Assembly: GCA_030248215.1 (NCBI GenBank)
Contig: JASANG010003560.1
Span: forward strand, 62,001 to 126,000
Direction of reading: 5' to 3'
From: Enoplolaimus lenunculus
Lineage: Eukaryota; Nematoda; Enoplea; Enoplida; Thoracostomopsidae
DNA length: 64,000 nucleotides
The notes under the pieces were generated by a model that searched no databases, was not told the origin of the DNA, and saw only the letters and a program-made list of their open reading frames with translations. This document shows positions 1 through 12,880 of this stretch, piece after piece. The translations under genes were made by a program, and so were the position numbers. How positions within the stretch are numbered: the stretch's first letter is position 1; each line of letters starts with the position of its first letter.

Positions 1-2330
1 ACTATATATGTCGACCGTACAACACAATGTGCATTGCTTTTATTGCATATGCACCACGACAAGCATGTCTCACATGCTTACATGCATCTCAGTTCGCAAG
101 CGTTGGGTGTGGATGATACAGCCGCAGTGAAGCATTTTACCACTATATATAGTCGATTGCAATAACTTCTTATGCCGGCAATATTGTTTTGTATTTAGTT
201 GCTCATAATGTATTCTATGAGTGATAAGTTAATGTACGATGACTTTAAACAAATAAGTCTCCAGGATTCGGAACGCGCCCCCAGTCATCATTTATCCAAT
301 CACCGCTTCCTCTCCACCTTCCACGAAAGCGGCTGTTTAATTACTGATCTTTTTTCTAAATTATTTTAAAAATTTATACAGCGAAACAATACTGTGTTAA
401 ATCTTGTTGAACAGCACCTGTAGATTGGGCTGACTAGTTATATTTTATATAAAAACTTCAAACTCAATTTTTACGACTGCTTGAAAACATGTCAGTTCAT
501 GGCGAACAAATTTGAAAGCTTAAAAACGACAATTTGAAAAACATCCGCATACCCGAATGTACCGTCCAAAAATTCGCATCCACATCCGAAAATTTAGAAA
601 CATCAACATCTGTAGTGTCCTTACCTAAAGTACATGTCCTCTGTAGTTTGCACTAAAAAAACTGATGCAAATTTAAATTAGAAAATATAAACAACAATTT
701 CAAAAACGTAGACTGCATTGTTTACATTAGCGCGCATCGTTTAGAAGTGAAAATTTTAACAAAATAAAACCGTAATAACATCAAACAATCAAATTCACTA
801 TAACAAATACCATTTATAGTCGTTGCAAAATATAAAAGCATGTCTACGTTTACCACTTATTTACAGTTAAAGATTCATCGCAGACTGAACTACTCTACGC
901 GTTCGAAACTACTATCGGGGCGGTTTCAAAACATAAGTTGGAGACAAATAATGTGACGTTACGTTTCACCTTAAATTCAAAACAAAATAATGTGTAAGAT
1001 GATATTTTCATAATGCTATTGACCTAATTCGATCTAATCCCGCTCGAGCATACAAGATTTACTATTGAGTAAATTATTGTAGCGCACAATAGAACAATGT
1101 GATATATTCAACGAGTTTAACGAATTTAAATTTAAAGAAATACCGCCTGAATTTGCACTATAAGACATTGAAAATTTTCGTCTATTGTACACTTTTTCTC
1201 CCTACTGGATTAGGCTTAGGCGAAGGCTTACCTATCGTAAAAGGTTTATCTGCTCATAAGAATACACCTTTGTGTAAGCTTTGACTTAGGCCTAAGCCAC
1301 CGATAAGCCTTAAATGAGATGACCAAAGGTTTTGGATAGTTTTTATAAGGAAGTCTATTCGCTGAACTAATCCGACGTCGCTCCTACATTACAAGACCCC
1401 CTACAAACTACATGGTGCTAACCAAGGCATTGTTTTCGACTAAAAACATGTAAATCTGAGGCCAAAAAATAGCATTGCAAAGATATCTTGCGATCCGCTA
1501 ATGACTCCACGTTTTTTGTACTTTTCTTTAAAATCAAAAACAGTTTCGCTTGTAATGGTATTTAATTAGTAAAACGCAAGAGTAACGAATGCGCGTTCAA
1601 CATCTGTCACATACCTTATAATAACCCATGTATACGTATATATATGTATATTGAGTCTATTGTTGAGATATACGGTCAAAAATTTAAATTCAAATTCAAA
1701 TTGAAGCCTTTTTTCTGCTACCAATTAAACTGGTTGAAATCGGGACTTTAGCCCAACCCAGCCGCCAGGGTTTAATGCTATCGAAAAACTATTTGTCCAA
1801 AGGACCGAGAATCTTTGTAGTTTGATTACCCCTTAACTCTGGTGCTGAATTAGTTTATGTTCTTTTCACACCATTGGGTCGGTCTAAAATAATATTTGAG
1901 TGAATATGGAATCCCTAAATTTCAAAGCAAATTTATTACGAGGCTTAAGCTTTGTAGCCACGCGAATTATGGTGCAGGCCAGTGTGTGGAATTGTACAAT
2001 TTGTACAAATCTTTCGCTCGATTAAACGCTTGCGCCAGTGAAAAGTTAAAAGCGGTTTCTAACTGTTGAACTGTACAATCGAATTTGATAAATATTTTAA
2101 CACTTACTCACAATTCTTATTTATTCATTTTGAATACCTATATCTTAAAATTATTTTGTTGAAATTCATATTCTGAATGATTTGAACCGACACTGGCCTC
2201 ACGAATTCTTTTATAACTCTAGACATGTGAGATATGCTTGCCCGTTATGTGCACATGCAATATAGTGCAGTGCACTGTATGTATGCTAGCTGGCAACATA
2301 CGGTCGACACATAGTCGACGAAAAATGCAG
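1..2330. other. AT-rich non-coding stretch
   Basis: Apart from the TTAGGC fragment at 1203-1312 I see no exon or element here. A 28-bp segment at 627-654 has acceptor- and donor-like edges on the minus strand (TTTTTTTAG and TTTAG|GTAAGG), but it is too short to judge. Confidence 0.5.
1203..1312. repeat. TTAGGC-family fragment
   Basis: TGGATTAGGCTTAGGCG and GACTTAGGCCTAAGCC are family-type hexamers within otherwise plain AT-rich DNA. Confidence 0.4.
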
Positions 2331-2338
2331 TTGGAGAG

Positions 2339-2470
2339 GCGGGCTACGTGGCGCAGTGGTAGAGTGCTCGCTTAAGGATCCATAGGCTGAGAGTTCGATT
2401 CCCGCTCTAGCCCGCTTTTCCAGCTGCTTGGTAGAAAGGTCTGATGTCCTTGGTTCCTACCTACACTGAC
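2339..2470 (+). repeat. tRNA-derived SINE-like unit, family 1
   Basis: The left 73 bp (2341-2413) look like a tRNA: GGGCTA pairs with TAGCCC, there is an A-box-like TGGCGCAGTGG and a B-box-like GTTCGATTCC. The anticodon stem does not pair well, so this is not a working tRNA gene. The tail GCTTTTCCAGCTGCTTGGTA is shared with the copy at 57165, which marks it as a dispersed retroposon. Confidence 0.7.
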
Positions 2471-2504
2471 AGTAACAATGGCCCATGTATGCCAGAGTGA
2501 GTTA

Positions 2505-2620
2505 AAGCTTCAGACTATTTTTTCGTGAGCTTAGGTTTATGCATAGAGCTTATGTTTAGGCTTCGGAATATGCTTATACTACGGTTACGGCCCTGATCTA
2601 TACGATGGCCATAACAACTA
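2505..2620. repeat. TTAGGC-family fragment
   Basis: It shares the order CAGACTATTTTTTCG, degenerate AGGCTTATG hexamers, GGAATATGCTTATACTAC and GGTTACGGCCCTG with copies at 47275 and 52545. It directly follows the SINE-like unit at 2339-2470. Confidence 0.55.
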
Positions 2621-2629
2621 ACAATACTG

Positions 2630-4480
2630 CCTCCTGATATATTTGCTACAAAGTTCGTGGTACAATCGAACACAAATTCTTCAACGTTACAAAATTTTTG
2701 ATAAATTATACCGAAACTTTTAAAAACATTTTGCAACCACTTAAATATTAAAAAATGAACAATTTTGTAAAAAAGAACCTTGATTGGATCAAATATACAA
2801 AAGAAGACACTGATTTAAATGTGGTATTTGCAACACGTTCGTTGACCATATTGAAATACGTCTCTTACAAAAAATATAGTTGTAAACTTTGCACTTTGAC
2901 AACTTGAAAATTTCGCAAATTCGATAAAATGCAAATGTTTGTCACATGATTAAACTGAACACAAAATTAATCGAATTCAAGGTCAAATGTGTGGTTTCTA
3001 GTAAGGAATTAAAAATTTTTGCCGTTTTTATTCAATGCTATAGTCATTGGGCTCGTGCAAAAAAATATAGCAAGGTACCACAGCACCCTTAATGAACTTT
3101 TGGTCCCATGAAGAAGTTTGCACCCAGTTTGTGAACCCTAAACCCACCGGATGATAACCCGCTTCAAATGACGACAAGGCAAAATGTTACTAAACATGAA
3201 TATTTTGCTTCTAGGATTTCTACGATCTGTTCAACAATATTTTTTGGTTTTTTAGTTATCGCAGTCACCATAGCCAGCTTTGAAATAAACGTCGAAATTA
3301 TCCGTTAAGAAGCTCAAATATGCAAAAAAATTTTAAAATGGAACAATTTTTTGGTCAAACGCGGGCTTGGGGGGGACAACGGAAAAGACCCAAAAATTGT
3401 TTTGAGAAGTATACAAGATCCGATATATGAGCGTATATAAAGACTGACAAAATATTAGAAAATACAAATACCAATAAAAAGTAAAATAATCAAAACAATA
3501 AAGCATGAAAAATACGTGCGAGGACGGAGAATGAACAAGACAGCGCGTATGTCAAACAAATGTGCCTTTTCAATCTTTAAAACTTATTCGTGCGCTGCTC
3601 AACATCTCATTGAACTTGAAAATCAACGTCCATAATAAAAATTCGTGAGAAAAAATTATTCCAATAAAAACGAGAACATAAAATATAAATTATAGAACAC
3701 CACAACGCATGTTATTATAAGTTGTGATATGCGAAATAAGAAAAAGAAACTTATCAGATCGTAACCAGGAATTGATTTCGGGAAGGCATAATCTCATAAA
3801 AAAACTTGTTTACCACTAAGATCCAAAGTGCTATTCTAAATTCTGTTATAACTTGTTTATTCCTTATCTGTCAGAAAATTTTGGGACGAGATATATCTGT
3901 TCAATCCCTCCCAATTTACGCACCTGAAGTTAATTGATATTAAACCGCGACGAAAAGAAGATTTCAGTAATGCTCAGCTCGATAGTGAATTTCAATATAT
4001 TTCACAGTTTAGAATATTGCAAGTAACCAAAGCAGCTTGATTGGAAACTTGAAGATTCTTAGTATACAGGTTTCTTATTAGCTGGAACGTTGTAAGGAGA
4101 TGCTCAGACCCATTGAAAAAAATTGATTTCGGTTACGAAATTAATTTTATATTCCTACCGAATTAATTGTTTCAAAAATGTAAACCACTGTAATATATAT
4201 TGTCACTGTTTAATATGTTGCGTTGGCTGGAACGATGTTGGTTTTTTGATAAGCAAAGATTTGAAAGTTTTAGTTTGAGTTTCGATTTAAAAATCGTTCC
4301 AACGTTTTAAATGTAACTATACACCGGATGACGTTAAGCAGAGAACACATAAGTGTTCGGTTCAACATTCAATATGAATGCAACTACGTGCAAGCGAATG
4401 CCTCAACAGCCTTCCCCCTATCGGGGGTACCGAAGCCTCATAATATTAAGATCGCAACAACACCGACGGATCCAAACATT
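2630..4480. other. AT-rich non-coding stretch
   Basis: No gene was recognised. The block 3310-3410 (CTCAAATATGCAAAA, TTGGTCAAACGCGGG, AAAGACCCAAAAATTG) resembles 14548-14640 and may be an old dispersed repeat. Confidence 0.45.
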
Positions 4481-4483
4481 TTG

Positions 4484-4868
4484 GATCGACGTGAATTATG
4501 GGAAGACTGTAACTCTCGATCAAGAGTCGATTTTGACGCGAATTATGGGAAGACTGTAACTCTCGATCAAGAGTCGATTTTGACGCGAATTATGGGAAGA
4601 CTGTAACTCTCGATCAAGAGTCGATTTTGACGTGAATTATGGGAAGACTGTAACTCTGGATCAAGAGTCGATTTTGACGTGAATTATGGGAAGACTGTAA
4701 CTCTCGATCAAGAGTCGATTTTGACGTGAATTATGGGAAGACTGTAACTCTCGATCAAGAGTCGATTTTGACGTGAATTATGGGAAGACTGTAACTCTCG
4801 ATCAAGAGTCGATTTTGACGTGAATTATGGGAAGACTGTAACTCTCGATCAAGAGTCGATTTGACATG
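4484..4868. repeat. 47-bp minisatellite, eight copies
   Basis: The unit GAATTATGGGAAGACTG continuing through TAACTCTCGATCAAGAGTCG and ATTTTGACG recurs at an exact 47-bp step (GGG at 4500, 4547, 4594, 4641, 4688, 4735, 4782 and 4829). Units are almost identical, varying at GACGTG/GACGCG and one CTGGATC. Each contains a near-palindrome around CTCGATCAAGAG. Because 47 is not a multiple of three, the overlapping open frames are not likely to be genes. Confidence 0.93.
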
Positions 4869-5289
4869 ACTGAATTTCTTTGTGGGAGGGTAAGAGGATG
4901 CACGTAACTTCTGATAGTTCTAAACAAACGAGTAATAAGACGCTGTTATAGAATTTTGAATAGTTAGTTTATACAGTTCAAAAACTTTTTCACTCGATCG
5001 TACAACTTTTGCATACACCGTCCACAAACACAGCAAAAAATTAACTAATTGTATGCAAGACCGAATGAGAGTATTCGCATACACGCGGTAACTTCACCAA
5101 AATGTTTGCTAACCTTGTCTCAACACTTGTTGCAGAGCAAATTTGGCTCCCGCTGAAATAGGACCAACGCGAAAGTATTTGTCTGTATACGTGTATAGGT
5201 GGCCTGGAACTACGGCTTAGTATTGGCAAAAACAAAGTGAATAAGAAGCCAGTCGCATTTTTTGCAGTTAATCTTAAATGAGAGTACGG

Positions 5290-5405
5290 CTAGTGCTTCC
5301 GTCAGCCCTGGCATACGGAAAAGTCGCCCCCGAGTATTTGTCCTCAATAATTCGTCTCTGAAACTTTCGTTCCTGACAATTCGGTCGTGTAAAAAAACTC
5401 GATTC
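5290..5405 (-). repeat. array of GACGAATT-type motif, reverse orientation
   Basis: Read on the minus strand it gives AATTGTCAGGAACGAAAG, TTTCAGAGACGAATTATTG and AGGACAAATACTCGGGGGCG. The same words occur at 6075-6240 on the plus strand, so the two blocks face each other about 700 bp apart. Confidence 0.55.
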
Positions 5406-6069
5406 AGCAATAATTTTTCCCGTAGTGAAAAAACTAATTGATTTCCAATTGCGTTTAAGAGTATGATATTTTGACATCATGTTCAATAATCAGCGCTGCA
5501 ACAGACCAACAGTCTGACTTGTTTGCTCAAGGGATATGTTGAGCTATTGCAACGTTGGAATTTGTTCCGACACAACAGGGGGAAGCAGAACTCGCATCGC
5601 TTAGTGACCATTTTAAATTTTGTAGCTTAAATTCTCCAGTCGCTAACAATTTTGAAGACATCTGCACTGAAAGACAGCTGAGACGTAAACGTACAATCCC
5701 ATTTGAGGTCGGATTACAACGGCTGCGGCCTTAGATCCTACGCCTGCAAGGGGCTCATGCGGAGTATATATTTCAAAAATTAAAATTTTGTATGTGAAAT
5801 ATATTTTTATAAACCGCTTGTTGCAGCAATATATTTTCCGAGCCCACAAAACAAATCGGGCTCAAGGCCCTGTTTGGTCATGATCTACTTCTGAGCTCAT
5901 TATATCCAAATTAAATGCAACACGAGAACTAAAAATAGCTAAACCGGTCATGAACGAGTCAATAGTTGTCGATAGTTGGTATAGCAGCCTGTTGGCCTCA
6001 TGTATCAACCTTTTTCCAAATATTTTTCGATTTGCAGACGGTTAACCTCTGCGTTAGTAGTTTTCATTT

Positions 6070-6245
6070 TCACGGCCGAATTTTTCAGGGACGAATGTTT
6101 CAGGGACGAATGTTTCAGAGACGAATTGTCGATGACGAATTAACAGGGACAAATTACTGGAGACGAATTTTCATTGGCAAACTTTCTGGGATCGGATTTT
6201 CCCGGCCACGGGTCTTTCAAGGACGAATTATCAGAGATGAATAGT
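6070..6245 (+). repeat. array of GACGAATT-type motif
   Basis: TTTCAGGGACGAATG repeats at once, then decays into AGAGACGAATTGTC, GACGAATTAACAGGGACAAA, GGAGACGAATTTTC and AAGGACGAATTATCAG, spaced about 15-20 bp. The open frame across it simply reflects this repeat. Confidence 0.6.
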
Positions 6246-7321
6246 CCGGAAAATAGTTTTGCTACAACCGTAAGTCGATCTTGGTCATTATAGTCATTAT
6301 TAGGATTCAGGAACACGTGTCCCCACATCCAACCCCTTAATCCTAAGCCAGTGTTGTAGCTGATTGTGTGCTCCGCGGGACCAAGACTTTTTCTTTTCGA
6401 ATTTGTTCAGAATACATAATAACGATAATTTGAGCATATTTGAGGACACGTGAAGAAATTCTAATCTCTGAAGGAGGATGATAAGTAACCCCTGACATTG
6501 CCTAGATACGCCCTTGAGCGGGATCTCTTGTGGCTCATCGAAGCACCCGTGTCGTTCACCAACGCCTTGTGTTCGATGGAAAACGATATTTATATAATAA
6601 TTTTTCGCAACATAATTCGCATAGTCTTACAGATTCGATGTTTAAAGCTTCTGATTATGTTGGAATCCAGTGAGGCCCCAGACGGGAGAGACATTGCCAT
6701 TTTATCACAAGAAAATTTTCTGACGGTGGCGTACTCCCTTTCCGTCTCACCCCCGTCTAGGATCCGCTAGTGACTGGTCGCTATCTAACATCTAACGGAT
6801 TGATTGCTATAGAATTGAATTTACTACTATGCAGACGCGTGAAACGAATTACAACATGACATATCCGACAAAAGATGCGTAAAATAACTAAGGAAATTTT
6901 ATGCTTTTCAATACAAAATTTAATCTATCAATGATTATATATATTTGAACGCAACATTCAACTCCTTAATCTGAGGCGTAAATAACGAGAAAATAGCAAC
7001 AAACAAGCACACAGCGAAATGCAGACCGGAAGACAGCGTTTAAAACAGAAATATCGATCAAAATTAAAATCTATATTTTGAAAGTGAAACGCGTTTCCGC
7101 GCATCTCATTTCAAATCTAAAACTGGTTCGTATTTCCTATGCGATAAACAGAGAAACGATGAAACCAATTCCTGCACAGCTATTATAGGACAGTATGCAA
7201 CAAATATGCTAATGAGAAAATAGAGGTTATCGCTTGCTAGCGGCGATGTTAACGCCAAGTCGATATGAATTTTAAAGTAGCTTAGATGCCTCGATTAAAT
7301 GATGCTACAAGACTGGCCGAT

Positions 7322-7480
7322 CCGCGAGACCGTAACCGGGGGGAGGGGCAGTGGGGCTCAGCCCCCTGGAAGAATTTAATTCGAATTAGATACTTTTCAA
7401 CTTTGCTTGTAAGTCATCGAAAACCCTTACGTGCCCCCTCGTGAAAAATGTTTAGCCCCCCTAGCAAGTTGATCTGGCAA
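7322..7480. mobile_element. hAT-like MITE, GGCCCGTAGCC family, reverse copy
   Basis: In reverse orientation, GGGGCTCAGCCCCCTGG, CGAAAACCCTTACGTGCCCC and CCCCCCTAGCAAGTTGATC correspond to the family interior and end. The terminal bases are worn. Confidence 0.55.
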
Positions 7481-9115
7481 AACAGCGGATCGCTAAAGCC
7501 TTTTTGAGAACTGAGAAGCCATGTCGAAACCGAAAACGTTAACCCTCGAGCGGATTTCATTAACAGCGATCATGCAACATGAATTGTTCAAAGTACTCTC
7601 TGCAACCTCCAGTAACACATCGCATATGCTTCATGAGTATTTTCTGACAGTTCCAGGCAGACCCGGTGTGTCGCATATTTCCACCATTTTGTTAGACTAC
7701 GAAGTCTAGTGCAAGGCAGTCTAAAGTCAAACTCTAAATACTAGCACACTGTAAGACTTCGTAAGCTAAGCCAGCGAAATTTTGGACGCATTTTTTTGCA
7801 TTTAAATATATATATTCCAATGCAACCGTCAAGTTTCCGCCGGGCTGGTGAATGAGTCGTCCTGGGTGTAACACCAAGCTTATCCAACTGAGAACGCGTA
7901 GTCAACACATGAGTTAGTCCAAAACGTAAAAGGCTATACCTCCCCAGCTACCCCTGCTTCGCGGTCTGCACTGTGCTAAAACAAATTTTGCAATATTTGA
8001 AAAAATTTTTTTATTTTAGAGACGAATGTTGCGAATTTCAAGTAAATATCAATAGTACACACTTTGAACCAATATGTGATTGCGATATGAGTACCGGCCT
8101 CCAAGAGACCAACTTTATACAAGACTTAAGTTAACAATTATACGTTAAGCATGTTGCCAAAAATCAGAATTGCACAGACCGGCTGCAAATTTACATTCTT
8201 TTTATTATGGCAAATTAGAGAGCGAACGCTTTGCCGTTATTCTCGCTTTCGTGATTCTCAGTAGCGATGTCTTGTTCATCTATCTTTAGCTTAACAGCAC
8301 ATCAAATACAAATCACAATGTGGGCAATATTTAGTCTGGGAGGAAAATAATTTTGAAATTGGTGCCAATTCTTCGTGATTTTAACCCCATGTATAAATTA
8401 TCCAGGGCTAAAACATAAGCGAGGAGTGCATGGTGGACCAGGGGCGTGGTGGACCAGGGGGCAATGGTTGTGAGAGATCAATGGTGGACGAGGGGAGCAA
8501 ACTGTACTCTCCCTGCGAACGTGTTCAGTCGCTCTAGGCAGTGGCATAACGGGCAACTCATAGTTGAGGACTTGAGTTAACGTAGGGTTGAAAATGTTAC
8601 GCTGTACATTTGGCTCAAAATGTTACAATTAATTGTTTTGACCAGATGGAACAGTCGAAGTACTATGCAAGAATTTGTGTTTAACGAAAAACGAAACTAT
8701 GAATGAATTCTGTCGTTTTAGCAGTAAAATTTTGCAAATGGACCTAATGTTATTATAAAAGCGCACGATTTGTAAAATTGCAATATATACATGAATGTAC
8801 TACACGACCGCACCCTAATGAGCTTTAATTATGACCTCTTTACTTCTGCACGATTCTAACGGATTTCTCATGTGTGGTAAAATTGGAGAAAATTGGTGTA
8901 ACCCACAATTTATTAGTTATACACCATTCAAATCGAAGACTATATATTATGCGCAAACTCGTGTACCACTGGAATATCTAGTATGATTTGAGTTCAGAGG
9001 GGGCGAGTTGCGCCACCCTAAATTAAAAAATCGCACGCATTGCAAATAGATTTTCGTTCATAAGACAAATACTCAAGTGATATCAGAACTTATTTTGAAA
9101 CACTTAACATGTTTG

Positions 9116-9285
9116 CACGGCCGGAGCAGCCACACTCCATTCCCATCCTTTTGGGGGGCCCCACCACTAAAGGGTCCCCATTCTGTTTCAAAATGCGTCT
9201 GGCTTCTCGCTCGTTTCGCTCGCAAGTTCGGAGGCCCTCACCCTGAAGTTTGGATGGAGCCCTACCACTATCCGCTCCGGCATTG
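9116..9285. mobile_element. hAT-like MITE, GGAGCAGCCAC family
   Basis: It begins CACGGCCGGAGCAGCCAC and ends, reverse complemented, CAATGCCGGAGCGGATAG. The flanks catgtttg (9108-9115) and catgtacg (9286-9293) match at six of eight bases. TCTGGCTTCTCGCTCGTTTC in the middle is shared with the nested copy near 23460-23500. Confidence 0.7.
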
Positions 9286-10806
9286 CATGTACGCATGTAG
9301 TACAATAAATGTGCGTGTGGCCCAACAGTGTCCTAAAGCCTATAAATAAATGTAAGATAATCCTATGCTTAAGCATAATGAAGGGCGACGAATGGTCGAG
9401 TAGATGAATTTTCAGATTTCGAGTTGTCGGGCGTCGAATTATCGTTAAAACGCTACACAGTAAATATCCCAGCGGTCAAGTGCAATCAAGTGCAATAGTA
9501 CAAAAACAATGCGATCATCCATCCAGGCACTTTAATTATACTTCAATTCTCGTTCTGACTCCAGCTTACTTGGGAGTAGTCGCTTCTAAAATAACTACTA
9601 TCTAAACGGTTTAAAATATCACTACCAAAGTGTTCTTTCGGTCGCGTGAACCAACAACAAAAGCAAAGCTATACGGTTCATCGACAGTTACCAGGATTTT
9701 ACATCGGGAGGGTGCAGCCTCATGTAAAAGAAAATGTTTTGACATCTAAAATGCTGAATGTTATCCGACTGCCTGTTAAAAGTGGTTTTTTGTTGTCTGT
9801 TCAGAAATTTTCTATGGTAGATATATATATTTATTTGATCTATTTTATATGCCCCTGATATGCGTCGCAGTAGCGACCTTGAAACAAAAACTGATTAGAT
9901 TGAACAGAAACCCACCGCAAAGCGCAGTTGTATTTCAACCCTTTAGAGCATATAGCAAAGCCTTGGATTTGGCTAGTTTCGGCACAAACACCGCATGCCG
10001 AACTAAACGCTCGTTACGGTTGTTGCTAAACTAATGTGATGAAGTTTAAATAGCCTTTCTGGGGTTACTGATATGGTTGTAGACACCAGCGTAGGCAAGG
10101 TTTTACTTTTGGAGGGTATAACGGCAGCAAGTAAATGAAATTTTCCCCTCTGGAATGCAGAAGGTTTTCCGAAAGCCTGGTAAAAACGTTTTGTTGTTGT
10201 CTCGGTAAATTTCAGCAGAAGATGTAACTCCTCTATCTTTCCGCTTGTATACGACCCTAATTGGTGCAGTTGGTGTTGCTCCAAAAAATAGTAATTTGTT
10301 AAGTAACCATTTATGGTCAACGAGTTAGTTCATCACAGTTTTTCGTATTGTAATTTGATGTTACTATAGTGAAAGGTGATAAAATTATTTTGACTCCAGG
10401 GTGTCGTTTTCATCAAAAAGCCGAAGGACCACATAGCATCTTTTTTGTAAAATATGATTAACAGTGACTGACTAATTTCGAAATTCGATTTTTTTGTACA
10501 GAGCGATATAATTTTAGCCAAATGTTCAACAGAAAAAACGGTTATTTGAGATACAAAAGATTTTAGGTTTAGATCGAGCTAAAATTAATGTTAAAGAAAA
10601 TTTAAATTTCGATATTATAAGCAGATTAATAGTAAAATTGCAATTAACGACTGTTGTCTCAAAATTTCCGAGTTAAATGAGTACAACAGTTTGGGTATAT
10701 ACAGAATTTAATCCTATTTGTTATATTAGAACCAAAAGATACAAATTAAATTCATTTTGATTACGGTAACATTATCGAAGCCAAAATTTGAGTTTATCTA
10801 AATAGC

Positions 10807-10985
10807 AGGCTGCGCAGCACCATGACCGTAGCCAGCTCTCCTTGCTAGAAGAGGTTTAACATTTTTCAAGAGGAGCATACAAGGGTTTTCGACGACTTAC
10901 AAGCTAAGTTGGGAATTTTATAGAAGGGGCAAAATTCTTGCAAAGGGGTTTGAGCCCCCCTGGCCCCTTCTAGCTACGGAGCAAG
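10807..10985. mobile_element. hAT-like MITE, GGCCCGTAGCC family
   Basis: It begins near CATGACCGTAGCCAGC, holds GGAGCATACAAGGGTTTTCG and GAGCCCCCCTGGCCCC, and ends TAGCTACGGAGC. No clear target duplication. Confidence 0.62.
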
Positions 10986-12115
10986 AGAGCCACTTAATAG
11001 CCCTTTCTTTCGTTATTCGTCCTATATATTTAACCAAAGTCCAAACAAAAACCACCAACATAACGTATAACACATTCTTCGTACATGGTATGGCTACTGC
11101 AAATGTTGAAACAAAATTTGCTTGCACTGCAAAAACCTCTGGCTCACTTACGATTTGAAATACCCCTTGGCGCAAGAAAGTTCCAGCACCTCATAGCGAT
11201 AATTCTATTGTCGACAGAAAAAATGAATAAACGTAATAACTAAAATCAGGAGAAACCTTAACTATTTAAGACCTGCAATTAATTTCAAAATGCAAACCAG
11301 GACAAAACCCAATGGTCAAAGTAGAAATCATTATTGGCCGAATAACCTCGTGTAAAAGTTGTACAGAGAACAAGCAATCAACTGAAGTACTTGATGGAAA
11401 GCAGATGACCTAAATAATCAATACCATAGAACACATCATGACAGTGGTGGGTAACGTATGTTGTTTGATATTTGTGTTTATGTAGAGAGACATGTCTAAT
11501 ATCGCTTAGAAGTTTAGTTTTGATCAAAACATGCAATTTTATCATAATCTATGAAATCACCTTAACTTTTAATTAAAGATCGCCAAAAATGTTATATAAC
11601 TAAAAGAGTTGAGCTCGGATTAGAAGTACTTATCAATGGTGTTAGAAGTTTATTTATACAGCTAAAATCAGCTAAAATGTCAAACGTGAACCCGGTTGTA
11701 AATATACGATGCTCCAGCCATGCAGGATACTTTTTGTGTTTTGAAATATATAAATTCCTTAATGGGTGTATAGAAAACATTTAGACACGATAAGATTACA
11801 AATTGCGCCAAAAATTTTTTTGACTCGTGCTGTATTTGTCCACGTTTCTTCGATATTTGACAAGAAAATACCGCGTGAGCTTCAAATGAACCAATTGCAC
11901 CAAAACTAAAAATTTCCAGCACACGAGGGATGAAGGGGTATGCATTTCTATTGCCATCCACCCTGAACATGTCACTATGTGAACCGGATTTTCAACGAAA
12001 TAAACGAAGATTTTAATAAAACGCTCTTACGTACGCAAGATTTTCTAAAAATAATAACTTTACTCCAGTGCCGACGTATCACAGACAAGGTTACACCCAA
12101 CATCTAGAGCTGACT

Positions 12116-12525
12116 TAAAAAATGTAATTGAATTCGTTATAATTACCTAAAAAGGCATTACACAATTTTGAAGTATAAATACCCAAATGCATAATCTTTC
12201 TAGAATTGGAGAAATACCTATAATAGGTATCTTGGAGCCGCGTTTTCATTTGTGTGTACATACTTATTGACAGTTGATAATAGGTTCTCGAACAAGCAAA
12301 CAACGAGATTTATGTCAAAATGAAGGACGCAGAAACAGGGTAAATGGAAGAACAAAAATATGCTTCAAATCGATGTTTAAAATGGCCTGATTCAAAAATT
12401 ACAAGAGATATCACAAACTGGTAAAAGATGTTATAATACGCGCGAAACAGTAAAACAGATAAATTTAATTGAATCGGTTATAATTAAATAAAAAGGCTTA
12501 ACGAAACTTTGCGGCATAGAGAACT
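12116..12525. repeat. pair of diverged direct repeats
   Basis: TTTAATTGAATCGGTTATAA TT with AAATAAAAAGGCTTA at about 12464-12520 matches GTAATTGAATTCGTTATAA with CCTAAAAAGGCATTA at 12123-12170. The spacing is about 340 bp. No ends were identified. Confidence 0.4.
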
Positions 12526-12784
12526 ACGCAAAATCTAATAGTTACAGTTGAGATAACTCGATAAGTTCACTATCACCACAGGAGAGCGTTGCATTGTGAA
12601 ATTCGATAAGCTAGTTTCGTTCGACTTATAGCAGACATTCTTAAGCATTGTCTTCATGGTTTCCTTTATCAGGAAATATAGCCAACCATGCCAACCTCAT
12701 TCTACGAACATACATACCGGTCATATAAATTCATAAAATATAGGCTTAATATACAAATTGTTCTCTTTAGACATATGCTAATAC

Positions 12785-12880
12785 GCTCGGGCCCGTAGCT
12801 GCAGTGGAACCCAACGGGGAGCTCAACATCTTAGGAAAATATTAGCTCCCTGGAAAAGTTTCAACGTTGCTTAATAAGAT
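12785..12880. mobile_element. partial GGCCCGTAGCC-family MITE
   Basis: CGGGCCCGTAGCTGCAG matches the family end, followed by a short interior (GGAAAAGTTTCAACGTTGCTT). The other end is missing. A second end-only fragment lies at 23005-23066 (CCCCTAGCAAGGTGAGCTGG). Confidence 0.5.

Noticed and set aside
2341-2413. Functional tRNA gene
   Set aside because: The anticodon stem does not pair and the unit shares a tail with a second dispersed copy, so a SINE is more likely.
4328-4606. Open frames running into the 47-bp minisatellite
   Set aside because: The frame is open only because of the repeated unit; the repeat length is not a multiple of three and there is no domain.
10003-10320. A 105-codon minus-strand frame
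   Set aside because: No domain, no clear splice edges with matching phases; kept only as possible chance frame.
11152-11204. 53-bp minus-strand segment with AATC|GTAAGTGAG donor
   Set aside because: Good donor, but the reading (NYRYEVLELSCAKGYFK) matches nothing and the phase does not fit the other candidates.
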